The notes under the pieces are model-generated. The model did not search any database. It saw only the letters and a program-made list of their open reading frames with translations, and was not told the origin of the DNA. 54,571 bases of DNA from Fibrobacteraceae bacterium (lineage in GTDB: Bacteria > Fibrobacterota > Fibrobacteria > Fibrobacterales > Fibrobacteraceae). The position numbers were made by a program, and so were the translations under genes. The DNA lies in assembly GCA_017631885.1 (NCBI GenBank), contig JAGBSH010000015.1:1-54571 (forward strand). The letters are read 5' to 3'. Within the stretch, counting starts at the first letter, position 1. Every line of letters begins with the position of its first letter. Below are positions 10,216 through 16,545 of the stretch, piece after piece.

Positions 10216-10334
10216 CACTTGTATCTTATCCCTTACAAAAAAAACTTACTTGCAAGTTATCACTTACAAAAGACTTGTGGACAAGTTTATTATCGCTTAC
10301 AATAGACTTAGCCCACAAGTAGTCTTTGTTCAGC
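10216..10334. repeat. short tandem repeat, TTATCNCTTACAA units separated by palindromes
   Basis: TTATCNCTTACAA occurs three times (10226, 10257, 10290), a period of 31-33 bases. Each unit is followed by A-rich sequence and an ACTTG...CAAGT inverted repeat: ACTTGCAAGT, then ACTTGTGGACAAGT, then ACTTAGCCCACAAGT. A further ACTTGTACACGATTTATC lies just after the array. The alternation of conserved single-strand and hairpin parts is regular. Short open frames cross it on both strands but start at TTG without ribosome-binding sites and simply reflect the repeat. The remaining stretch, 10335-10497, shows no gene or recognisable signal. Confidence 0.7.
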
Positions 10335-10497
10335 ACTTGTACACGATTTATCTTTTCAATTTCTAAAAAAGTGAAGCAATCTATTTGCCAATTAGCTGCA
10401 GATGACAATCTCGTCAAAAAGACATCTCGCTATAAAAACTGTTTCTATACTTGCACAGCTTATGGCGAACAACTTCTAGTTATTGCAAGCAAACTAA

Positions 10498-11046
10498 TTA
10501 GCGAGCAACAATCTGTTCGCGAATAGTTTCTCTTAAAGAAACATCTCCAAGAAGAGCAATACATTCAAGTGCAAATTCTTCTGCAGTACCTGCCCCGCGA
10601 CTTGTTAAAACCTTGCCATCAAGAACCACTCTCTCTTCAGAAAATTCACGACAAAGCATATCACTTTCACAACCTGGAAAACACGTTGCTTTTAAATTCG
10701 CAAGAATCCCTGCTTTTGACAAAACAAGCGGAGCCGCACAAATGGCAAAAATGAAACGGTCACTTTCAAAAAATTCAAGAACTGTTTTTTCAACAGGTTC
10801 AGAAGCCAAAAGATTTTTAAACCCAGGATTTCCACCAGGCAATAAAACCGCATCATATTGAGAAAGCTCGGCATTTTCTAAAAGAATATCCACTTCTATT
10901 TTTAAACCATGTGCTCCAATAACACTTGTATTCCCTGAAATAGATGCAAGAACCACATTAAAGCCAGCGCGTTGCAAATAATCAAAAGGAGTTACAAATT
11001 CGGTTTCTTCAAACCCATCAGCCATTAAAAAAAGAATTGTTTTCAT
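10498..11046 (-). CDS. DJ-1/PfpI family protein
   Basis: The 182-residue product is a DJ-1/ThiJ/PfpI-type protein (glyoxalase III/deglycase-like or stress-sensing). The conserved acidic residue lies in MADGFEETEFVTP, and the nucleophilic cysteine is C103 in FAICAAPLVL. The GAHGLKIEVD and VLLPGGNPGFKNL blocks and the C-terminal VLTSRGAGTAEEFALE are also typical of the DJ-1 subgroup. The ATG at 11046 is chosen; an upstream in-frame TTG at 11055 would add three residues. It is divergent from hslO, with only 32 bases between the starts, so the two redox-related genes may share a control region. Its exact substrate cannot be told. Confidence 0.9.
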   Translation of the reverse strand: MKTILFLMADGFEETEFVTPFDYLQRAGFNVVLASISGNTSVIGAHGLKIEVDILLENAELSQYDAVLLPGGNPGFKNLLASEPVEKTVLEFFESDRFIFAICAAPLVLSKAGILANLKATCFPGCESDMLCREFSEERVVLDGKVLTSRGAGTAEEFALECIALLGDVSLRETIREQIVAR

Positions 11047-11078
11047 AGCAAACAAGATAACAATTCTATATTTGGGGC

Positions 11079-11963
11079 ATGATTGAAAAAGACAGAATTA
11101 TCCGTGCAACTGGTGCCAAGGCTCCCATGCGCTTGGTCGTTATTGATTTAACACGTGCTGCAAACGAAATGGCTAGTCGTTTAGGTGCCAAATCTTACCC
11201 AGCAAAACTTCTTGCTGAAACAGCCATTGCTTCTTTATTTTTATCCAATAGCTTAAAATTCCGCGGAACAATAAGCACGTTTTTCAAATTTTCTGGAGAC
11301 ATTTCTCAAATTCAAGCCGATAGTACGCCAGAAGGGCTAGTCCGCGCAACGATTTCTCACAATGAACTCGTTAATATGAACCAAGCAGAACCTTCTTTGT
11401 TGCCTAAAAATTTTGAAGTCATCAAGACAAACGAAGAAGGTAAAAGAATCCAACAAAGTATCATTGATGCCGTTCAAGGGACTGTAAGCCAGAACTTAGC
11501 CTCTTACTTATTACAATCTGAACAAGTGCGTTCCGCCGTTGGAATTGAAGCAAAAGTCAATGAAGAAGACCCTTCTAAATTAGACTATGCAATTGGTTTT
11601 ATGGTTGAAGCTTACCCGGACCTTTCTGAAAAAGATTTAGCCATTATGGAACAAGTGGTATTGACACTTCCAGAGCTTAATTCTTTCTATAAAGACGGAA
11701 ACTACGATTTAGATGGTTTACTTGATCTTCTCCGTGGCCCTTACGAAATAGAAATTATCAAAGAACAAAATCCTGTATTCTTCTGCCCTTGTACCGAAGA
11801 ACGCATTTTAAAATCTCTCGCTACACTACCAGAAAGAGATTTAAAAGATTTAGCTTCTGAAACAAAACCATTAGAAATTATTTGTGATTTCTGCAGAACA
11901 GCTTACCACATTTCTCCAGAAAAATTCAAAGAACTTCTCACTGAAAAAAAAGGCATTAATTAA
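11079..11963 (+). CDS. hslO: redox-regulated chaperone Hsp33
   Basis: Hsp33 is a cytoplasmic holdase switched on by oxidation and unfolding of its zinc domain. The zinc motif is complete: C236-x-C238 in FFCPCTEE, and C269-x2-C272 in ICDFCRTAY, with a 30-residue spacing inside the usual range. The N-terminal blocks IIRATGAKAPMRLVVIDLTR and LAETAIASLFLSNSLKFRG (substrate-binding domain) are present, and the 294-residue length is normal. There is no strong Shine-Dalgarno; the ATG follows TTTGGGGC. One base separates its stop from the ThrH start, so the two genes form an operon. Confidence 0.95.
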   Translation: MIEKDRIIRATGAKAPMRLVVIDLTRAANEMASRLGAKSYPAKLLAETAIASLFLSNSLKFRGTISTFFKFSGDISQIQADSTPEGLVRATISHNELVNMNQAEPSLLPKNFEVIKTNEEGKRIQQSIIDAVQGTVSQNLASYLLQSEQVRSAVGIEAKVNEEDPSKLDYAIGFMVEAYPDLSEKDLAIMEQVVLTLPELNSFYKDGNYDLDGLLDLLRGPYEIEIIKEQNPVFFCPCTEERILKSLATLPERDLKDLASETKPLEIICDFCRTAYHISPEKFKELLTEKKGIN

Positions 11964-11964
11964 A

Positions 11965-12591
11965 ATGTTTTCCAAACAAACTATTGTCACACTTGATTTA
12001 GAAGGCGTTCTTGCTCCAGAAATTTGGATTGCTGTTGCAGAAAAAACTGGCATCGCCGATTTACGTCTCACCACAAGAGACATTCCTGATTATGATGTTT
12101 TAATGCAAGGCCGTTTGAAAATACTTGAACGCGAAAACATTACGCTTTCGACCATTCAAAAAATCATTGCAGACCTTGGACTTCTTGAGGGAGCAAAAGA
12201 TTTTTTAGATAGTTTACGCGATGAAACGCAAGTGATTATTCTTTCCGATACATTCCAAGAATTTGCTTACCCAATTATGAAAAATCTTGGATTCCCGACT
12301 ATTTTTTGCCACAACCTTATCGTAGAAAATGATAAAATTGTATCCTACCAACTTCGCATGCAAGACCAAAAAACAAAAGTCGTAAACGCTCTACGAGCCC
12401 TTAATTACAATGTTTTCTCTGCAGGCGATTCATTTAACGATACTGGTATGCTTCTTGCTGCTCACAAAGGCGTTTTCTTTAACGCTCCAGAATCTATTGA
12501 AAAGCAATTCCCGACTCTTGAAAGCACTCACTCTTATAACGAGCTTTTACAAAAATTCAGGATTTTTTCAGAAACTCTTGGCTCTCGGTAA
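11965..12591 (+). CDS. thrH: ThrH-type phosphoserine/homoserine phosphatase
   Basis: The HAD-family product of 208 residues matches ThrH of Pseudomonas (205 residues), which dephosphorylates phosphoserine and can transfer the phosphate to homoserine. HAD motif I is the ThrH-type DLEGVLAPEIWIAVAEKTG rather than the usual DxDGT. It is followed by LTTRDIPDYDVLMQGRLKIL, motif II in IILSDTF and motif IV in FSAGDSFNDTGML. The frame is open further upstream inside hslO, but the ATG at 11965, directly after the hslO stop, gives the family's normal N-terminus. It probably provides serine synthesis. Confidence 0.9.
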   Translation: MFSKQTIVTLDLEGVLAPEIWIAVAEKTGIADLRLTTRDIPDYDVLMQGRLKILERENITLSTIQKIIADLGLLEGAKDFLDSLRDETQVIILSDTFQEFAYPIMKNLGFPTIFCHNLIVENDKIVSYQLRMQDQKTKVVNALRALNYNVFSAGDSFNDTGMLLAAHKGVFFNAPESIEKQFPTLESTHSYNELLQKFRIFSETLGSR

Positions 12592-12597
12592 TAACAA

Positions 12598-12709
12598 GTT
12601 GTCATCGCGAACGCAGTGTGGCGATCTGTTGACAAGGAGATTGCTTCTGTCACTACGTTCCATCGCAATGACAATTTCAGGGTTGTCATCGCGAACGTAG
12701 TGTGGCTCG
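12598..12709. repeat. MITE/REP-like inverted repeat (TGTCATCGCGAACG family)
   Basis: GTTGTCATCGCGAACGCAGTG (12598-12618) pairs with CACTACGTTCCATCGCAATGACAA (12651-12674), enclosing GGCGATCTGTTGACAAGGAGATTGC. A third, partial copy, GGTTGTCATCGCGAACGTAGTGTGGC, begins at 12681. This matches a short non-coding repeat known from many bacterial genomes, usually written TGTCATTGCGAGCGAAGTGTGGCAATCT. It encodes no protein. The internal copy and the truncated third copy suggest tandem insertion or recombination. Confidence 0.75.
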
Positions 12710-12754
12710 TGGCATAGATTTAATGATAAAATTTCATTTAAAACTTTTATCTAC

Positions 12755-12785
12755 AAAAAGTCCCGAGCAAAGCTCGGGACTTTTT
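12755..12785. terminator. bidirectional rho-independent terminator
   Basis: AAAAAGTCCCGAGC-AAA-GCTCGGGACTTTTT forms a strong, nearly perfect stem with A and T runs on both sides. It can end transcription of hslO-thrH from the left and of the small protein gene (12805-13014) from the right. Confidence 0.9.
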
Positions 12786-12804
12786 GCCTTTACCTTTAAC
12801 AAAA

Positions 12805-13014
12805 TTAAACTTGTTTTTCTTCAGAAGATTCTTCTTTTGCAGGAGGTTCGGAAAATTCAGCACCGCAACAACCGCAAGGTTCATCATCTTCAAAAGTTTC
12901 ACCTTCAGACATGCAATCACATTCTAATTTACGACCGCGAACCACATGATAAAGCCCAAGTGCTGCAGCTGCTGCGGCCAAAGCCACCAAAAAATATTTT
13001 ACGATTTTTCCCAT
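12805..13014 (-). CDS. small Cys-rich single-pass membrane protein, unknown
   Basis: This 69-residue protein is not recognised. It has a short basic start, one transmembrane helix with an Ala-rich core (about residues 6-25) and the basic stop-transfer sequence HVVRGRK. A soluble tail carries the cysteines CDC and CGCC and is otherwise very acidic (Glu/Asp-rich to the end). A good Shine-Dalgarno (GAGGAGT) precedes the ATG and the gene has its own terminator, which argues that it is real. The five clustered cysteines could bind a metal or form disulfides. The tail would be cytoplasmic by the positive-inside rule, since its basic residues follow the helix. Confidence 0.75.
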   Translation of the reverse strand: MGKIVKYFLVALAAAAAALGLYHVVRGRKLECDCMSEGETFEDDEPCGCCGAEFSEPPAKEESSEEKQV

Positions 13015-13112
13015 ATTTTTAACTCCTCAACAAACAAATTAAAAGTTGAAAAAACATTCTTCCTTTAATTTAAGCTATTCAAACCATAAAAACAAGAGTT
13101 TCCTAAAAAAAT

Positions 13113-14063
13113 CTACACTCTTGATTTTTCAACTACAAGACAAATCGCAGGCAACGCCTTCATAGCAACCGATTCACTCACAATAATTTCAGAAGAGAGA
13201 ATCTTACAAGGCAAATCTTGCAAAAGAAATTCAATTCGATTTCTGTCAAAACCAAGCCAAATATGACCATGAGTTTCACGCAATTCTTCTTCATTATGCT
13301 GAGCTAAATCTAAAAGCGCTAAAATTCCACCGGGGCGTAAAATACGAACCGCTTCACGTAAAGCATCTCCAGGAGAAGGAGCATGGTGTAAAACCTGACT
13401 CATCAAAACTAAATCTGCTGAATTATCTGGCAACGGGATATCTTGCATGTTCGCACAAAGTGGTACTACATTTGTAATCCCCTTTTCCCTTAAAACAACT
13501 TTCAAATCACGAATTACTTCTTTCTGAATATCAACAGCCGTCACTTTTTCGCAACGTCCGGCAAGTAAAATACTTAAATCAGCGCCTTCCCCACAACCAA
13601 CATCAACCACATGACCATAAGGTTGAAGCAAATGAGAAAGCAAAGAGATTTGAGCTTTTAAACTACCACCCGTTTCATCTAACTTATGAAATTTACGAGC
13701 GTTATTAACTCTTCTTTCATTTAAAACCGTTTTGATTCTACTTTTCACCAACTGAAGGTCTGGCAAATTTTTATAAGCCAAACGAATCATGTCTAAAACT
13801 GTCGGGCTCATATACAAATCGTCACTCAATCCATAATAAGATTTCGTGCTTTCGCGCCTATCTTTTAAAAGTCCACAAGCTGAAAGTTTAGAAAGATGCC
13901 TACTGGCATTCGATTGGTGAATACAAAGAATATCTTTTAACTCATTTACTGTAAATTCAGAAACATCTAAAATCATCATGATTTTTAGCCGCATTTCATC
14001 TGCAAGAGCATTAAAAAGCTCTGTATTTGGCTGTAATGGTTCTGTTTTTTTCATTTTGTTCAC
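13113..14063 (-). CDS. ArsR-type HTH fused to SAM-dependent methyltransferase
   Basis: Residues about 12-85 are an ArsR-family winged helix (LADEMRLKIMMILDVSEFTVNELKDILCIHQSNASRHLSKL). Residues about 140-310 are a class I methyltransferase with motif I VVDVGCGEGADLS, a following acidic residue in VTAVDIQ and the motif LVLMSQVLHHAPSPGDALREAVRILRPGGIL. Such fusions are known in several phyla, often near methionine or SAM-cycle genes, but no such genes are next to this one. A GTG at 14063 has GGAG five bases upstream and is taken as the start; an ATG three codons later (14054) is the alternative. It could be a regulator that senses SAM or methylates a small molecule; the target is unknown. Confidence 0.85.
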   Translation of the reverse strand: MNKMKKTEPLQPNTELFNALADEMRLKIMMILDVSEFTVNELKDILCIHQSNASRHLSKLSACGLLKDRRESTKSYYGLSDDLYMSPTVLDMIRLAYKNLPDLQLVKSRIKTVLNERRVNNARKFHKLDETGGSLKAQISLLSHLLQPYGHVVDVGCGEGADLSILLAGRCEKVTAVDIQKEVIRDLKVVLREKGITNVVPLCANMQDIPLPDNSADLVLMSQVLHHAPSPGDALREAVRILRPGGILALLDLAQHNEEELRETHGHIWLGFDRNRIEFLLQDLPCKILSSEIIVSESVAMKALPAICLVVEKSRV

Positions 14064-14169
14064 AAGAACTCCAAAAATTCTTTGAATAACGTTCCTTTTA
14101 AATATAGGATTTATTTTATCAGTATTTAGGACTATTTTTATCCATTTTTAATTTTTAAATTTGATTTTG

Positions 14170-14955
14170 ATGTATAAAAATGGGCTTTTTATTGCGCTAC
14201 TAACCATACTTATTTGTCAAAGTTCACTCTTTGCAAAAGAGTCTTTATTTTATGCAAGTAAAATTCTTGATATACCTCTTGCCATTATTTCTGCAAGCAC
14301 GGCTTTAACCGGACTTTATTTCATTAAAGACTCAGAAGTTCCCAATTCTATCAAAGACAAATCATCTCTTTTACCTTGGGACAAACCTTTTGCCGGAACT
14401 TATTCAGAAAATGCTGATTTATGGAGTGATATTTTAAACGTTGGTCTGCTTTTTCCAATAGCAATAAGCGGGACAGCCCTAGCCCAAAATGACATTCAAA
14501 AAAATGATTTTTGGAAAGTCCTTTTAATGTATTCAGAAGCTTTAGCTTTACAAAGTGGGTTAAATCTTTTAACACGTTCTTTTCAACTTTGGCCTAGACC
14601 TTACCTTTACAAAACAGGTAAAGCCGAAAAAGCAAAAGGCGAAGCTTATGGTTCTTTTTATTCTGGTCATGTTTCAGCCGCATTTACTTCTGCTGTTTTT
14701 ACTTCTTACCTTTTTCATAAAATTTATCCTAATTCTAAATACAAAACTTGGGTCTCAACAGGTTCTTTTACTATTGCTTCTGCCATTGCTATTTTACGCG
14801 TTGCTGCAGGAAAACACTACCCTACTGATGTGATTGTCGGAGCATTAGCTGGTTCTGGAATAAGTCTTGGCGTTATCGCTTTACATGAACAATTCAAGTC
14901 CGATGTTTCCGTTTCTGCAGCACCTGGTTTTGCGGTTGTTAGCTTTTCATTTTAA
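14170..14955 (+). CDS. PAP2-family membrane phosphatase
   Basis: The three phosphatase motifs are recognisable: LLTRSFQLWPRPY (KxxxxxxRP-like), SFYSGHVSAAF (PSGH-like) and RVAAGKHYPTDVIVGA (SRxxxxxHxxxD-like). Several hydrophobic segments and an N-terminal signal-like stretch fit an inner-membrane enzyme facing the periplasm. PAP2 proteins dephosphorylate lipid phosphates such as undecaprenyl pyrophosphate or phosphatidylglycerol phosphate. ATG at 14170 is preferred over a TTG nine bases upstream. It is divergent from the ArsR-methyltransferase gene. The substrate is not assigned. Confidence 0.85.
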   Translation: MYKNGLFIALLTILICQSSLFAKESLFYASKILDIPLAIISASTALTGLYFIKDSEVPNSIKDKSSLLPWDKPFAGTYSENADLWSDILNVGLLFPIAISGTALAQNDIQKNDFWKVLLMYSEALALQSGLNLLTRSFQLWPRPYLYKTGKAEKAKGEAYGSFYSGHVSAAFTSAVFTSYLFHKIYPNSKYKTWVSTGSFTIASAIAILRVAAGKHYPTDVIVGALAGSGISLGVIALHEQFKSDVSVSAAPGFAVVSFSF

Positions 14956-14973
14956 TTCTAAAAACGAAATCTC

Positions 14974-15002
14974 TTGCCAATTTATTAAAGAAAAGCTATA
15001 CT
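14974..15002 (+). promoter_or_regulatory. sigma-70-type promoter of tRNA-Ala
   Basis: TTGCCA (14974-14979) and TATACT (14997-15002) are separated by exactly 17 bases, and the tRNA begins 12 bases after the -10 box. It is the cleanest housekeeping promoter seen in the window. Confidence 0.75.
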
Positions 15003-15014
15003 TTTTTTGCATTC

Positions 15015-15087
15015 GGGGATATAGCTCAGTTGGTAGAGCGATACGTTCGCAATGTATAGGCCAGGGGTTCGACTCCCCTTATCTCCA
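15015..15087 (+). tRNA. tRNA-Ala (anticodon CGC)
   Basis: A 73-base cloverleaf folds by eye. The acceptor stem is GGGGATA/TATCTCC with A as discriminator, the D arm is GCTC-AGTTGGTA-GAGC, the anticodon stem ATACG/TGTAT encloses loop TTCGCAA (anticodon CGC), and the T arm is AGGGG-TTCGACT-CCCCT. The G3-U70 wobble pair, the identity element of alanine tRNA, is present, which supports the assignment. The CCA end is not fully encoded. It sits alone between its own promoter and a terminator. Confidence 0.93.
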
Positions 15088-15130
15088 TTCAATACTTTAA
15101 TAATGTAAAGGTAAGACAAAAAATCAAAGT

Positions 15131-15156
15131 AAAAGGCTAGCGAATGCTAGCCTTTT
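15131..15156. terminator. bidirectional terminator after tRNA-Ala
   Basis: AAAAGGCTAGC-GAAT-GCTAGCCTTTT is an 11-base perfect stem with A/T runs at both sides. It lies between the tRNA and the stop of the oppositely oriented esterase gene and can serve both. Confidence 0.85.
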
Positions 15157-15176
15157 GTATTATTACAAGTGAACTT

Positions 15177-16373
15177 TTAGAAATTTTTGCATTGACCATT
15201 CCAACGACCTTGTGTTCCGTTCGCTACATAAATAGGTCCATCAATATATTTACCGGTTGAACCTACAAAATCTGCCTTACGGAAATCTTCTCCACCAAGG
15301 TGCCAACGCATCCAAGCAACAGTTGCAGGAATGCCATCCCATGCGCCAGAGCCGTGCCCCCAACCGCATTCCCCATTATAGCATTCAGTTCCGTTTCCGC
15401 CAGTCATTTTAATAAGGCAAGCCGGGGCTTTCACACCATTATTGTGATAATCTGCTTCTGCATTAGGCCGTTCCATACCACCTTCACCATAAACAATGGC
15501 AATCGTTTTATTTGTTGGAACCTGAGCCATAGCAGAATGGCCTAAATCACCACTATTGTTAAGTAATGCAGTAATAACACGACTATCTTTAATAAGCATT
15601 TGTTCTGATTCAAGACCTCCCATAGAATGCCCAGAGCAACCTACTTTAGTCATATCTAATTTAGCATACAATGGGTCGCCTGGAGTATTGTTTTTATTTT
15701 CAAGCCAATCAAGGGCTTTTTTCCCTTGAGATGCATCACCTGGAGATTCTCGAAGAGCAATCACCACAAAACCATGAGAAGCAAGACGACGAATCATGCC
15801 GCCATAAGCACCAGGTTCTGTACCACCACCAGGTCCCCACATCACAACAGCATGCTTTTTAGTTTCTGAAAGTCGTTTTGGATGAGCAAGAATTCCACCG
15901 CCATCCCAACCAGTGTTAGTGATGTATTCTACTTCCATTTCGTCACCATTTTCATTGGTGCCATTAGCTAAGAAAATACCTCCTTCTTCTGCAACAGAGC
16001 TAGAACTCGGTTCTTCTACAACAGGTTCACTTGAACTAGATTCCGGAACAAGCATTTCACTAGAACTAGATTCAACAACATCACCGACATTTGGGTTGCT
16101 TGAAGAATCTGGAGTTGGAGGAATTAAAATTGTGGCAGAATCAAAAGGATTTTCTGGATTATCTGGTGTTACTATTGGTTGGTTCGGGTCAATATTCACA
16201 TCTGGATTTAATGAATCTACTGGCAAATTACCAATCTGATCCTGAAGTTGATCTTCTGCATCAGAGATAGCTGAGTTTACTTTATCTGTAGCTTCTGAAC
16301 AATTTAAGAAAGCTAAAGAAACACCCAATAAACAAACCCCTTTCACTAAACTTTTAAAGTTAATGGTTTTCAT
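15177..16373 (-). CDS. secreted alpha/beta-hydrolase lipoprotein (esterase-like)
   Basis: A signal peptide ends at a lipobox-like FLNC. A linker of about 100 residues rich in Pro and Asp and carrying three SSSS tracts (about residues 85-130) follows, a style typical of Fibrobacter surface lipoproteins. The catalytic domain resembles the chlorophyllase/PET-hydrolase-like alpha/beta hydrolases: HAVVMWGPGGGTEPGAYGGM (oxyanion region), FVVIALRESPG, the nucleophile elbow GCSGHSMGG, and a late His in GECGWGHGSGAW. It probably hydrolyses an ester at the cell surface, for example on plant polysaccharides, but the substrate is unknown. The start is supported by AAAGGAG. Three copies of a 10-base motif lie just upstream (see the separate entry). 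Confidence 0.85.
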   Translation of the reverse strand: MKTINFKSLVKGVCLLGVSLAFLNCSEATDKVNSAISDAEDQLQDQIGNLPVDSLNPDVNIDPNQPIVTPDNPENPFDSATILIPPTPDSSSNPNVGDVVESSSSEMLVPESSSSEPVVEEPSSSSVAEEGGIFLANGTNENGDEMEVEYITNTGWDGGGILAHPKRLSETKKHAVVMWGPGGGTEPGAYGGMIRRLASHGFVVIALRESPGDASQGKKALDWLENKNNTPGDPLYAKLDMTKVGCSGHSMGGLESEQMLIKDSRVITALLNNSGDLGHSAMAQVPTNKTIAIVYGEGGMERPNAEADYHNNGVKAPACLIKMTGGNGTECYNGECGWGHGSGAWDGIPATVAWMRWHLGGEDFRKADFVGSTGKYIDGPIYVANGTQGRWNGQCKNF

Positions 16374-16430
16374 TTTTACTCCTTTAATAACGGATTTATC
16401 TAAAGATACCTTGAGTAAAAAAGAAAAATG

Positions 16431-16484
16431 ATTTATCCATTAAGGATTTTATGGATAAATAGTCAACATGGATAAATAATCCAT
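16431..16484 (-). promoter_or_regulatory. triple ATTTATCCAT motif, candidate operator
   Basis: On the minus strand, ATTTATCCAT occurs at 16477-16468 and 16460-16451 as a direct repeat 17 bases apart, and as its exact reverse complement at 16440-16431. All three lie 58-104 bases upstream of the esterase-lipoprotein start, in what should be its promoter region. The motif differs from a DnaA box (TTATCCACA) at its 3' end. A regulator-binding function is inferred from copy number and position only. Confidence 0.5.
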
Positions 16485-16487
16485 ATA

Positions 16488-16518
16488 AAAAAACAACCCG
16501 CCGGCAAATGCCGGCGGG
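16488..16518 (-). terminator. terminator of the porin gene
   Basis: CCCGCCGGC-AAAT-GCCGGCGGG (16498-16518) forms a perfect 9-base GC stem. Read on the minus strand it is followed by TTGTTTTTTT. It lies 27 bases after the porin stop. Confidence 0.9.
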
Positions 16519-16545
16519 AAGTATACTTTCAGAATTCGCTAAGAA

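Noticed and set aside
10216-10334. Possible CRISPR array
   Set aside because: Only three imperfect units, the material between cores is itself similar and palindromic, and no cas gene is present.
10169-10526. Short open frames on both strands between sufB and the DJ-1 gene
   Set aside because: They start at TTG or lack ribosome-binding sites, cross the repeat array and show no recognisable domain. Their internal similarity only mirrors the DNA repeats.
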